Part shown: positions 10,466 through 20,995 of the stretch, piece by piece
Layout: every line of letters starts with the position of its first letter
How positions within the stretch are numbered: position 1 is the stretch's first letter
Translations under genes and position numbers: made by a program
Assembly: GCF_937616625.2 (NCBI RefSeq)
Contig: NC_065571.1
Span: 746,501 to 810,500 of the forward strand
Length of the DNA stretch: 64,000 bases
Source of the DNA: Mercurialis annua
Lineage: Eukaryota; Streptophyta; Magnoliopsida; Malpighiales; Euphorbiaceae
Direction: 5' to 3'
Notes under the pieces: model-generated
The model's database searches: none
What the model was told of the DNA's origin: nothing
Seen by the model: the letters and a program-made list of their open reading frames with translations, nothing else

Positions 10466-11322
10466 GGGTGAGGATTTTTACACTCCACTATTTTAAAATC
10501 GCACTCCACATTAAGTTCAAATGATTTTAACATCCTTTCTCAAAAGTCAATTAAGTTTTACTTTCTTAATATTTCACAATATTGTACTCCTTTAATTATA
10601 TTTATTAACTCTTACATTTTGCATAATTATATTTATTGACTAATTTTTAGTTCTAATTTTTGAAAAACCTGGTTTTAATTAATTTTACTCATTTTCATCT
10701 TTTTATATTATTTATATTCTAAAATATTGCTTCTTATTTTTTTTAGATGACAATTCAATATTAATATTTTTATAAACATATAACATCATATGATATACTA
10801 TAATTATTTAATAAATTTTTAAAATAAAGTTTTATTTCTCATGTATGTATAAATAATTGAGATAAATTGTAAATTTAAAACAATCTTGAAATTGCAAAAC
10901 TATATATAAACCATGAATAATTATAAATGGTAATAAAATTTTAGTATAGAAATGTAATATAGTTTTTATACTATCTTATAAAAGATAAAAATTACTTATA
11001 AAAAATTGAAATTGCCCAATCTTGTATCATTAAAACTCAAAAAATTAATTCTAAATTTTAAATTATTTTAAAGTTAATTTCTCCATGTTAAAGTATAATA
11101 TAGTTGTAAGATTTTATTTTTTAAACCTTTTAGCTGTAAACTTGTATAATTAAGGAAGTTTTGGGCTAAAAATAATAAAAGTAAACATAGAATAATGATT
11201 GGATAAAACACTTGTAAAATATAAAAAAAGGTAAAGAAAATAAATTGGTTTCAATGGAGGATAATAACGTCATTAATAATTAAAAGTGGAGTGCAATTAT
11301 AAGTCGTGGAGTGCAAAATTCC
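10466..11322. mobile_element. Candidate MULE-like non-autonomous element with subterminal repeats, about 857 bp
   Basis: The ends are inverted copies. The left contains GGATTTTTACACTCCAC then GCACTCCAC; the right, read in reverse, contains GGAATTTTGCACTCCAC then GCACTCCAC. The 9-mer core therefore occurs twice at each end. AAATAAAAA flanks both sides (10457-10465 and 11323-11331), consistent with the 9-bp duplication of Mutator-like elements, but it is low-complexity. The extra GGGTGA at the left leaves the exact left terminus uncertain. The interior is AT-rich and non-coding. Confidence 0.55.
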
Positions 11323-11948
11323 AAATAAAAATTATACTCTCTTAATTGTTTACCAAATATAAAAAATGCCTATAAGGCTATACTTTAAAACGCAACAAAA
11401 AAACGTAGTGGCTAATTAATTCAAAATTATTACACTCTCAAAATGTTATCAAAATTTTCTTCGAGAAAATCATTATAATATCACCTTAAACAAATATTTT
11501 TTTCGTTCTATTTTAAAAGTCTCATTTATTTTTACACAAAACTTCAAAAAATATTTTTTATTTTTGTTTTTTAATATTTTTTTCATGTTTTGCTTCTATT
11601 AGCGATAATAGCATTTTACATAGAGTTTCTTTAAACTGACTAAAAAAATGATAAAAAGAAAAGTCCAATATAAAACTAATCTAAAAATATAAATGGAATT
11701 GTTAGAATGGGTCATCGTAAAATAAAAATTAGGACATCTAAAACATGACGGAAAAGGTATTTTGTTTAAACATATAAATAATTTTTCTATTATTTTCCTT
11801 TTCTTTTATGTACTAAATAATTATAAATAGCATGTAAATTAATTATTTTGAGAAATGTAAATATTATATACTAGTGCAAAGTCATACATTTAACTATAAA
11901 GAATGACTCACTCCACTTTTCGCAATTTAATTTTTTATTGGTTTATAA

Positions 11949-12248
11949 TAGAGTTGTTCATGAGCCGGATTCGGACCGAGTCTATTGGACTTTTTCATTT
12001 TTTAAGTAATTTCAAACCCGGCTTGAGTCTGAACCGGACTTTATTTTTACCGTCCAAATTTGATCCTTGCACTATATTTTTGCAGGCTAGGCTAGATTTT
12101 TACGGACCAACATGTAAAATTAATAAAATAGAATTTGAGCCCGCCTATAAAATAACAAGCTTTTCCAGGCTCAGAACCAAAAATTAATGTCCAAACCTGA
12201 CCCCAAAAATACAGGTCAGACGGATACTCAGTTCCATGAACAAGTCTA
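11949..12248. mobile_element. hAT-type MITE, 300 bp
   Basis: The termini are TAGAGTTGTTCATGAGCC and the inverted counterpart TAGACTTGTTCATGG. The perfect 8-bp duplication GTTTATAA flanks it at 11941-11948 and 12249-12256. An 8-bp duplication with TAG-starting ends is typical of hAT elements. The ORF crossing it (11903-12187) is therefore chance. Confidence 0.85.
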
Positions 12249-12305
12249 GTTTATAATACTTATCCTTTTAGAATATTAAGAAAGTATTTATTATAATATT
12301 TTAAA

Positions 12306-12926
12306 GGTAAAAGGTATAAAAAAATTCATAATTTTTATAAAAATACAAATCAGTCCTTTTACTTTGTTGGATCAATTAAGTCCTCTTTATTTTCAAATAA
12401 AACAAATAATCTCTTTAGCAGTGTTTTAAAAAACGAACCGGTGAGGTTACCGGTTTAATAAAATTTAAAAAATATCAGGTTCACCGGTTTTTTAGTGGTT
12501 TAACCTCTGATTCACCGGTTCAACATCGATTTTTACTGGTTCAATCCGGTTCAATCCAGTTCAACCCGGTTCAACTAAAATAACCGTTTTTTGTTGTTTT
12601 AGACCGGATTCCGGTTCGACCGGTCCGGTTTTTATAACACTGCTCTTTCGTCCAACACTATTAGAAACACTCATTAATGACCGACATGTCTCTCATAATC
12701 ATATAGAAAAAAAGTTCAATAATAATTGTAATGTTTAAAATATTTACCAAAAAATTGAGGGGGTAAGGGTTCCAAAAATAAACTAAAACGGTTTATTTGT
12801 TCGATTTTAAAATAATGAGGGTTTAATCATTCAGTTATAAAAATATTAGGGTTTAATTGTGCCCAGAAAAATAAAAGGGTTGCTTTGTACTATTGAAAAA
12901 AGTCGAAGATTTTTGTACTTTTTGCC
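12306..12926. mobile_element. MULE-type foldback MITE, split by a hAT MITE
   Basis: Long inverted arms start GGTAAAAGGTATAAAAA and, from the other end, GGCAAAAAGTACAAAAA. They continue into matched phrases such as CCTTTTA and CAATTAA. A perfect 9-bp duplication TATTTTAAA flanks it (12297-12305 and 12927-12935), the Mutator-superfamily length. Without the nested insertion the element is about 389 bp. It is non-coding. Confidence 0.75.
12419..12642. mobile_element. hAT-type MITE rich in ACCGGTT motifs, nested
   Basis: It begins CAGTGTTTTAAAAAA and ends TTTTTATAACACTG, an inverted pair. It is flanked by CTCTTTAG (12411-12418) and CTCTTTCG (12643-12650), an 8-bp duplication with one change. The interior is packed with GGTTCAACCGGT-like repeats on both strands. 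It sits inside the 12306-12926 foldback element and so is younger than it. Confidence 0.85.
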
Positions 12927-12935
12927 TATTTTAAA

Positions 12936-14977
12936 ATTTCTTAATTTTCATGTTAAAACTAAATACCATAAATATTAAAAATTAGAAAGAGTATTACTAT
13001 TTATAATAAATTATAAAACACTTCAAAGTTGGAAATAATACTCCATACTTTAAGTTGACGTTTAATTTTTAGTCAAAATCTAAAGTACATAAGCTAAGAA
13101 AGTTACTAATTTTATTCAATGGTCAATCTTTATAGGCTCTAAATCAATTTTGGAATTTTGATTGTATTCTTTTTTCTACGGTCTATTCTTTAGTTAATTG
13201 AACAAAAATATTTTTATATTAAATTTAAATTTTATCTTCATATAACTAGTCAAAAACTCAAATTATTAGTTCGTAGTTGCCAAATAAGAATTTTTAAAAA
13301 TTCTTAGGGTGATGGTCAAAAATTATTACTCTTTTTTAATAAATTGATTTTTTTTTAATGATATGTATTGTAGTTTATATAGAAATTCATTATAGACTTT
13401 TGATAAAAATAATAACTAAGCTATACACATAAACAATTTATTAGTCATCTACTTATATTTCTATATACTTTAAGAAATTATTTAAATAATTAATTAAACT
13501 CAGAGTAATATAGCTAATGATTAAAAACTTATATATATTTAATTTTTTATCTTTTAAATATAATATATTAAAAAGTATGTATAATATTGTAATACTGTCA
13601 TACTTTTCAGTAATGTAAAGTACCCAATCACCACTAATAGCGTGCGATATTCAAATATAACCGGATTAACCAATCAAATCAAACTGAAATTTGAATTTAA
13701 TTATGTTTTCGGTTAACTCAATTCGGCTATAATATAATTAATAAATTTAAAATTTTAATTAATGTGGTTTGGTTCAATGTAAATTAACAGTATCAACTCA
13801 ATTACTGAATTATTCCATACATTATGTTATCAAAAATTAAATTTTTTAAATTTTAATTTTTTAAGGTATTTCTATAATATATATATAGGATGTAGATATC
13901 ATTTTTCTCTCTAAATTTATATACAAATTAACACCGAAATTCTGTTAGCAAAAATTATTTTGTTAGTTATACTTCAGTTATATATTTTGATTCGGGTTAC
14001 GGTTATTATTATTTTTTTTTAAAAAAATCAGCTATAGTTAATTTGGTTTGGTTTGATATCGAACGGACGCACAGCAGCACTAAGCACCAAATAATGTCGA
14101 TATTAGTTGGAATAATTTTTCCCTTTTTCACTTTCCATGCAATCACATGGCTGTTTGAAAGAATCAAAGGTCAAATACTCTCATATAAGGTCAAAAAAAT
14201 AAATCAAACGCTCACCTACCTGTTAAATCCAAGATCTCAAGACTCAAGCCACCAACAAGGGCAACTATATGTCTGCTTCAAGAAAATCTTCTAATGGATT
14301 TAATTTTCGATTTTAATAATTAAAATAACTGGACTAGCCAACACTTTATAAAAGCACTTCAATTATTGTTGATGGATGATTTAGCTAAAAGAAATTATTG
14401 TTACTTGATTTGTTTGTAAGTGTATTTTAAAATAAAAATTAAATTAGACACGTCTATAAATTAAGTTTGTCTAGTTTAAAAATCGGTGTCCTTCCTATAT
14501 CTAGGCATTTAGCTGAATATTTATATAAACTCGTTAAAGCTCGATCAACTTGATTGAACTTAAACATTTAAGTTTGGTCAGAATCCAAATTCTTGTCAAA
14601 TCTGATTTTTTGCGGTTACTTTTAACTAAACTTATAGGCATGTCCAAAAAAATTGACATAAATCCGAATTTAAATACATAATAAATGACAAAATCACCGA
14701 CGGGAGTTTATGATGGAGTGATAAGAGTTTCTTTCCCCTTAAAAAGAGATTTCAAATTCGAACTTTGAGTATGGAACAACTTTAAAAGCTTTTTGAAAAA
14801 CCTTTTGTGGCCTTAATGGAACCTATTCAGTTCGGTCAAGATTAGTAGGGGCCGCTGACGTCAAGTACATGTACTCAAAAAATAATGATACATATTTCTC
14901 TCTCCCACAATTACATATGTTCCATATATAATTGATGTAAATTAAGAACTATCATGATAATCATCAAATAAATCCCT
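12936..14977. other. AT-rich intergenic stretch downstream of the PPR gene
   Basis: Low-complexity AT-rich DNA. The short ORF at 14043-14294 has no recognisable domain. The PPR 3' UTR lies near its right end. No element boundary could be fixed. Confidence 0.4.
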
Positions 14978-16375
14978 TCAACCTTCAATTAAATCTCTAT
15001 CAACTAAACTATGTCCAGGCATTTTGATGACCCCATGATCTTTCATCAATTTCCTTACTCTCTTCACATCTTCCCATTTATCAATACTTGCATACATATT
15101 CGACAAAAGTACATAATTCCCACTAGTTTCTGGTTCTACTTCCATTAATTGCTTAAGTGCAAACTCTCCCATCTCCAAATTTCCATAAATTCTAGCTCCT
15201 CCTAATATAGACCTCCATATTATTGCATTTGGCTTCATAGGCATGCTCTCCACTCTATGTTTCACCTCGGTAAATCTCCCGGCTCGACTTAAAAGATCAA
15301 CCACACACCCGTAATGCTCGAGTGTCGGCTCAACACCGTAAACCTTCTTTATAGACTCAAAAATTTCGCAACCCTCCTCGACTAAACCAACATGTGAGCA
15401 AGCACACATTGTGACAATAAACGTTGCATTATCAGGAACAAAACCCTCGAGTCTCATATTTTCATACAGATCAAGAGCTTTATGTTCGAACCCGTGAATC
15501 GCGAAGCCTCCAATCATTGCATTGTAACATAAAGTATCTCTCTGAGACAATTTATCAAACAGTTGGTGTGCAATATCAAGAAACCCGCATTTCGAGTACA
15601 ATTCAATCAAAGAAGTACCCGCATATGAATTCAACCTAAGATTATTACTCTTTAATATATAAACATGAGCCCATGCACCTTCATTAAAAGCACCTAAATT
15701 AGCACAAGCACTAATCAAAGCAACAAACGTAACTTCATTCGGCTTAACTCCAGAACTTTGCATGGTATTAAACAAACTCAACGTTTCAAATGATAAGCTA
15801 GCATTACGTGCATAAGCAGCTAACATAGAGTTCCACGTGGCCAAATCAGGTTTACTAATCTGATCAAATATATATCTAGCCAAACTCAACTTACCAATAT
15901 TTGCATAGTAATTAACCAATGAAGCTTGAACAAACTGATCATAAACCGGTTCAAGAAACTTAACCACATGGGTGTGGAGGGCTAAGCCGTATTGAACCCA
16001 AGGGTGCAACCCACAAGCTTTAAAGAGAGACGGGTAAGTGTAAGAATTGGGTTTAACAGAATTATGACACAGAACTGAGTTGTATAAACTGAAGGCTAAG
16101 TGGGTGTGTTGAGTTTGATTTGCAAAGGAGGAAATCAATGTGTTGAAGAGGAAAATTGTTGGGTTTTGAATTTGGTTAAAGATTGAGAGTGTGTGAGGAA
16201 TGTCTAGAGTTGAGGAACAGTAGAGGAGTTTACTGAGTGGGTATGTGTGGAGAGTGAGAGTGGATTGGATCATTTGGGCATGGATTTGTTTGAGAGTGGT
16301 TAGGGTTTTGCATTTTTGTAAGAGTTGTAGTGTTGGGTGTCTGAAATTTTGGTTTGGAGATGTCATGAGCTTCAT
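14978..16375 (-). CDS. Pentatricopeptide-repeat protein, PLS/E subclass (At5g43790-like), intronless
   Basis: A 465-residue protein built of PPR motifs (NTLISSFAN..., TYPSLFKACG, SLVNYYANIGKLSLARYIFDQI, ATWNSMLAAYARN, TFVALISACANLG, TSLIELYSKCGFLDIAHQLFDKL, CYNAMIGGFAIHG, TFIVTMCACSHVGLVEEG). These are followed by the E region (WRSILGGARIYGN...NYVLLSNMYASIDKWEDVKRVRKLMKDHGV). There is no DYW deaminase domain. PLS-class proteins bind specific RNA bases and act in organelle RNA editing; a mitochondrial or plastid site is expected but the target is unknown. Sequence and length closely match Arabidopsis At5g43790. The start at 16375 is the first ATG; a further upstream in-frame TTG is not used. 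ATG 16366 is the alternative start. Confidence 0.9.
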   Translation of the reverse strand: MKLMTSPNQNFRHPTLQLLQKCKTLTTLKQIHAQMIQSTLTLHTYPLSKLLYCSSTLDIPHTLSIFNQIQNPTIFLFNTLISSFANQTQHTHLAFSLYNSVLCHNSVKPNSYTYPSLFKACGLHPWVQYGLALHTHVVKFLEPVYDQFVQASLVNYYANIGKLSLARYIFDQISKPDLATWNSMLAAYARNASLSFETLSLFNTMQSSGVKPNEVTFVALISACANLGAFNEGAWAHVYILKSNNLRLNSYAGTSLIELYSKCGFLDIAHQLFDKLSQRDTLCYNAMIGGFAIHGFEHKALDLYENMRLEGFVPDNATFIVTMCACSHVGLVEEGCEIFESIKKVYGVEPTLEHYGCVVDLLSRAGRFTEVKHRVESMPMKPNAIIWRSILGGARIYGNLEMGEFALKQLMEVEPETSGNYVLLSNMYASIDKWEDVKRVRKLMKDHGVIKMPGHSLVDRDLIEG

Positions 16376-18261
16376 GTACTGTATCAAGTTTAGTTGGCGC
16401 TATAAGTTTTCTCAGGCTATAACCATTTCATACTTATTGGGCTTACTTTGGACAAAGACTATGAGGTGGCCTATTAGAGCCCATTTCTGATTTGAATAAA
16501 ATTTGCAATTTTTTTTTCTTTTCAAGAAAATAAATATGGAGATTCTATCTTCTTGTTCTTATTTTCTTAATTGGATTTCTAGCCTTTTTATTTTATAGCA
16601 AATATTGCAAAATGAAGCTCATTCTTTATCCAATGGAGGAACTCATATTGACTGCATATTGGAGAAGACAGACAGCGGTGGCATTTCACCGAAGTGGTGG
16701 CGATGTAGTGGTTGGAGTGCGAAAAATCGGTAGTGGGAGTGAAAATTTTGAAATAATTTTATTTCAGGATATATAAAATCCGGTTTAGTTAAATTAAGTG
16801 GAATTTATAATTAGTTAATTAGAAAAATTAATAATTTTAATATAAAAAAATTATAGTAATAATTACTTTGGTTTCATTTTTAATTTGGTTTGATTTAATT
16901 ATCATGGATTTGATTGAATGGAGGGGGCGTTGTCACGTCAACAAATTGCTGATTTGACAGTAATATGGATTCTTTACTGATGTAACGCAGTCAACTTCGT
17001 TTGTTAAAACAACTTCTATTGAGTCTCGCCAAGTCGGTAAAATTTCAATTCCATTCAAAAAATTGCTATAAAAGATAACAACTATATTAAAATGGGCTAA
17101 TACTGTTGTATTTCAAAAAGTTGGCTATAGCCGATAACATCAATAAACATTTGCTATTTTAATGAGATCAACCTTTTTATTTTCATCTTTAATAAACATA
17201 GGTTGGACCACAAATCAAGAGGAAAAAGAAGGCAAGATAAAATTAGGAATATGGACAATAAATTTAAAACCTTTAAACTTTTAACACAATTTTGTTTATC
17301 ATATGGAAATATAAATTTTTAAATCCAAAATTTATTAAGATAATTGATGGATAAAGAATCCTAAAGTGATTGGACTCCACTTGCCTACTCTAAAATAAAT
17401 TAAATCTCAATTTTATCATGATTCAACTATTTACTTAACAAGCAAAGTACCGATATAATGACACTTCGACTATTCAGTATATATAAGTAAACATTTCTTA
17501 TCTAAAAAAAATTATAGTATTAATATGACTTATCTTTATAATTATAAACACCTTATTATGATATAAATCTATATTCTACCTCTATATAAACACTAGAGGT
17601 ATTATCCAATAAATTCAAATATTTTTATTATTTTTAATTTAGCTCGTAAGCTATTAATTTTATATCGCAGAGTGCTTATCGGATCACCACAATCCGTAAA
17701 ACAGATTCCATAATAAACAAGTAAAATTTAGTCATTTGATACAAATAAATAAATAGCATTTTATATGAATTAGAAACGATTCATTTTAAGTGTCAAAAAA
17801 ATTCTATTTTTCTACAAAAAAAAAAATAAAACTTAAAAAATGAAATGAAATTTATGTCAATCCTTAGCTAGATATTAAAATTACCCTTAAAGGTACAAAT
17901 AATTAAGAAATAATGCTGTTTCTTAAAAAAAAAAAGACATGATGTTTTGCATAGTACAAAAAAAGTGCTAAATTTTTATTAACTAACTAATTCAGCCACT
18001 CATTTTTAATCAGGAGACTGTATATATGGTACGAGGCTGCACGTACATCTAAACCCAGTCATGCTGTTTAGGCATCAATTCTCACTTTTGGTTCCACCTT
18101 TTATCATTTTCGTCAAGGATTGCTTAAGCAATTAATTAGGATGAAACTATAAAACAATTTAAACATTCCAGCTGCAATGCAATACACTCATGCCAAAAAT
18201 GATGGTCATATCATGAGGGTGTATAAAAACCTAGCAAATTTCTAATTAATAGTTTTTTTTA
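16376..18261. other. Intergenic region upstream of the PPR gene
   Basis: It contains the PPR promoter side, then AT-rich DNA. No ORF with a recognisable product and no complete element was found. Confidence 0.4.
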
Positions 18262-18270
18262 TTAATCGAA

Positions 18271-18605
18271 GGCCAAATCCATCTAGAGGCCCCTGTATTT
18301 TACATTTTTTTTCTATAGGTCCTTATACTTCATTTTTGTATTATCTGATCCCTCTACTTACCTATTTTTATTTTTCAGGTCCTTTTTGAGTTTTTTCCAA
18401 TCATTTTGTGTGACTGGAGAAAAAAAATATTGTAAGTATAGGGATTGGAGGAAAAAATATTTATAAGTAGAGGGACTGGAAAAAACTTAAAAAGGACCTG
18501 AAAATCAAAAATAGGTAAGTAAAAGGACCAGATAATACAAAAATGAAGTATAAGGACCTACGGAAAAAAAGTGTAAAGTACAGGGGTCTCTAGATGGGTT
18601 AAGCC
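18271..18605. mobile_element. MULE-type foldback MITE, 335 bp
   Basis: Nearly the whole element is one inverted repeat. The left arm (GGCCAAATCCATCTAGAGG..., then phrases such as TCCTTATACTTCATTTTTGT) is mirrored to the right end (...TCTCTAGATGGGTTAAGCC). The centre near 18405-18420 forms the turn. The perfect 9-bp duplication TTAATCGAA flanks it at 18262-18270 and 18606-18614. It would form a very long RNA hairpin if transcribed. Confidence 0.9.
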
Positions 18606-18614
18606 TTAATCGAA

Positions 18615-18700
18615 AAAAAGAATACTTGTGAGAGGAATTGAACTCACGACCTAGTAAATTTTTGTCTATCACTTATATCATTCGAGTTATATTTCATTGA
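18615..18700 (-). mobile_element. tRNA-derived SINE remnant
   Basis: Read on the minus strand it has an A-box-like TAACTCGAATGATATAAG, then AGGTCGTGAGTTCAATTCC (B-box-like), then CTCACAAGTATT. It belongs to the same family as the copies at 378-480 and 48476-48560. It directly abuts the right duplication of the foldback MITE. It is degenerate. Confidence 0.55.
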
Positions 18701-19003
18701 TTTAAATTTAATATTAAATATAATAGTATCTTTATTGATGTTCTTTATACAATATTGTAGTTTCTCTCAAATAAAAAAATATATTTAAATATAAAAGATT
18801 TTATCATTATTATTTTAAAAAAGTTGTTTAATAAAGTAAATATGACAAACCCGTGCAACAAATTAATTTAATATCAATTCAACAATCAGCATATCAAATT
18901 CGATTTAAAATATAAAAAAATCACTTAGCTTATGAATGAAATATAAATGGAGCAGTAGCTTATGGATTATAATTAAAATCTCTCAGCTTATGAATTATAC
19001 TAA

Positions 19004-19891
19004 GAGCATGTTTGATTTATGAAATAGATGCGGAATGAAATAGTTATTCGGTATAAAATAATAATTCTTTGATTTGGTTCATGGAATACCTATTCCATGA
19101 AATTGCTATTCCATAATTTTATGGAATAAATATTCCTCTCAAAAACTAAAGAATGCCTATTCCATTTTTTATGAAACTAGTTTTTTTGGCCACGTGCTAC
19201 GAACGTTAACGATATCTATATGACCCGTTATTTAATATTATAATTGTATATTTTTTTTAATAATATATTATTATTTAAATTTTATTAGACTTATGTTTTT
19301 TATTTGTTTTTGTTTAATTATTTTATAAAATTTTAATTTCTTTTATTGAAAATGTTAAAAAGTTAAAATTAAGCAATAGATTTAATTTTTAATATTGGTG
19401 TTATTAAAAAATGATAATATGATTGAAGTAAATTTATATTATTTTTCATAGTAAATAACTAATAAATATAAAAAATATCAAAGTTTTAACCCAAATATTA
19501 TAATATGATTATTTAATATTAATGAAACTCGTCATATTCTTTTAAATATAGTGATATATCTGTCCAATTCTTTTTAGGATTAGGAATTTAACATATAATG
19601 ATAGTTGTTGCACAATTCTTTTTAAGATTAGAAATTTAATACATAATGATAGCTACTGCGATAATTATTTTTAATATGTTTTCTTTATGGATTAGGAATG
19701 TCATCTTTCTATTTGTTAAGCACAAATATTCTTATTTGTCACAATTAAGAATATCGATTTGGATAAAATATATAAAGGAAATTTTTGTCCGTGAATGGAA
19801 ATGTTCTCCCGCGAATACACTTTTATATTTATTATAGATTATAGATAGTTATTCTATTAATACTATTCCATCCTATGAATTAAACATGGCC
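19004..19891. mobile_element. Candidate PIF/Harbinger-like non-autonomous element, about 888 bp
   Basis: The left end reads GAGCATGTTTGATTTATG and continues with GGAATG. The right end, read in reverse, is GGCCATGTTTAATTCATAGG with GGAATAG. The flanking trinucleotides are TAA (19001-19003) and TGA (19892-19894), consistent with a decayed 3-bp TWA target. The interior is AT-rich; the 63-residue ORF at 19646-19837 has no recognisable domain. Confidence 0.5.
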
Positions 19892-20712
19892 TGAAAGGAT
19901 TATGATAAATTGTTAATACTAAAAGACTTATGATTTTCTTAAAAAAAAATTATGATAAATTGTGGGTTCTCATTTTACAAGAAACATAATAATAAAAGAA
20001 TTTTTTTTTTGAAAATATAATTATTCACTGAGATTATGTTCAATGAATATTCGATATATCACTGTCAAAGAGAATCAAAAAATGGAACAAAGCTGTTTGT
20101 TGAATAGGAAATATGGGTCAAAAGTTACACCACACCAATACTCTGTAGGCCATGTCACACTGTACGGACCGCAGATAGTGGATTATATGGCCCCCACTAT
20201 AGGAACATTCATTAGCCCATGGACTTCAGGATTTTTCGTGGGCCCTAATCAAACAACTAAAAGACAAAATCTTTTTTTACTTGATTATCACTTACAATCA
20301 TTTTTTTATCGTATTAAATTTTTTTTTTGGGTAATTTTATTTTATTTATCAAAAAAATGGAAAGGATAGGGTGATGATTAAAGTGGGATAATAAAGCAGT
20401 TTTGTGTTTTTTGAGTTTCTGAAAGTACTTCTTTTGATTGAATGATAAAAGGTATTTTGGTGGCCTTTGATGCAGACTTTTTTGCATTTCTTTCTCAAAT
20501 TTACCAACCAAATTCTATCAAAAGCATACAAAGAAATTTGCCATCAACCTCTATAATGACAAATTCATTTCAAGTTAATTGTATGTTTGTGTTACATCAA
20601 ATTATTTCTGATTATAACACATTCTCTAGACATAATGATAAAATATGTACATATATCCAAGTAAAGGACATCAATGTGAGAATAATAAGAATTATAAATC
20701 ACCAACGAGCTG

Positions 20713-20995
20713 TAACTCAAATAGCATCAGCGCTGCATATCAAATTGTTAAGATCATGGATTCAAATCCTCACACTCTGCGGCTTGGTCGAACCAAGCCT
20801 CCGCAATTTCAGAATCTCCCTGCCGAATGGCCTGTTCTCCTCGGTCAGAATAGGCAAGCAAATTCCTTCCATTAAAACCGTACTTGAGGGTTTCCTACTT
20901 CATACGGCTCAGCAGTCAATTCTTTTTGTGTTTAACTCAAATAGCATCAGCGCTGCATATCAAATTGTTAAGATCATGGATTCAAATCCTCACAC
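20713..20995 (+). mobile_element. Two SINE heads in direct repeat with one SINE body between them
   Basis: The 63-bp segment 20713-20775 is identical to 20933-20995 (offset 220 bp). It contains an A-box-like TAACTCAAATAGCATC and a B-box-like GGATTCAAATCC. After the first head comes a body with a perfect hairpin, GGCTTGGT-CGA-ACCAAGCC at 20781-20799. The second head runs into unrelated sequence. ORFs crossing this region (20442-21029 and others) owe their length to the repeat and are not taken as genes. Confidence 0.6.

Noticed and set aside
11903..12187. 94-residue ORF
   Set aside because: It runs into a hAT MITE with exact 8-bp target duplication, so the frame is accidental.
18615..18700. 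CRISPR-like or satellite array
   Set aside because: No spaced identical repeats occur anywhere in the window; the recurring phrases are dispersed SINE and MITE copies.
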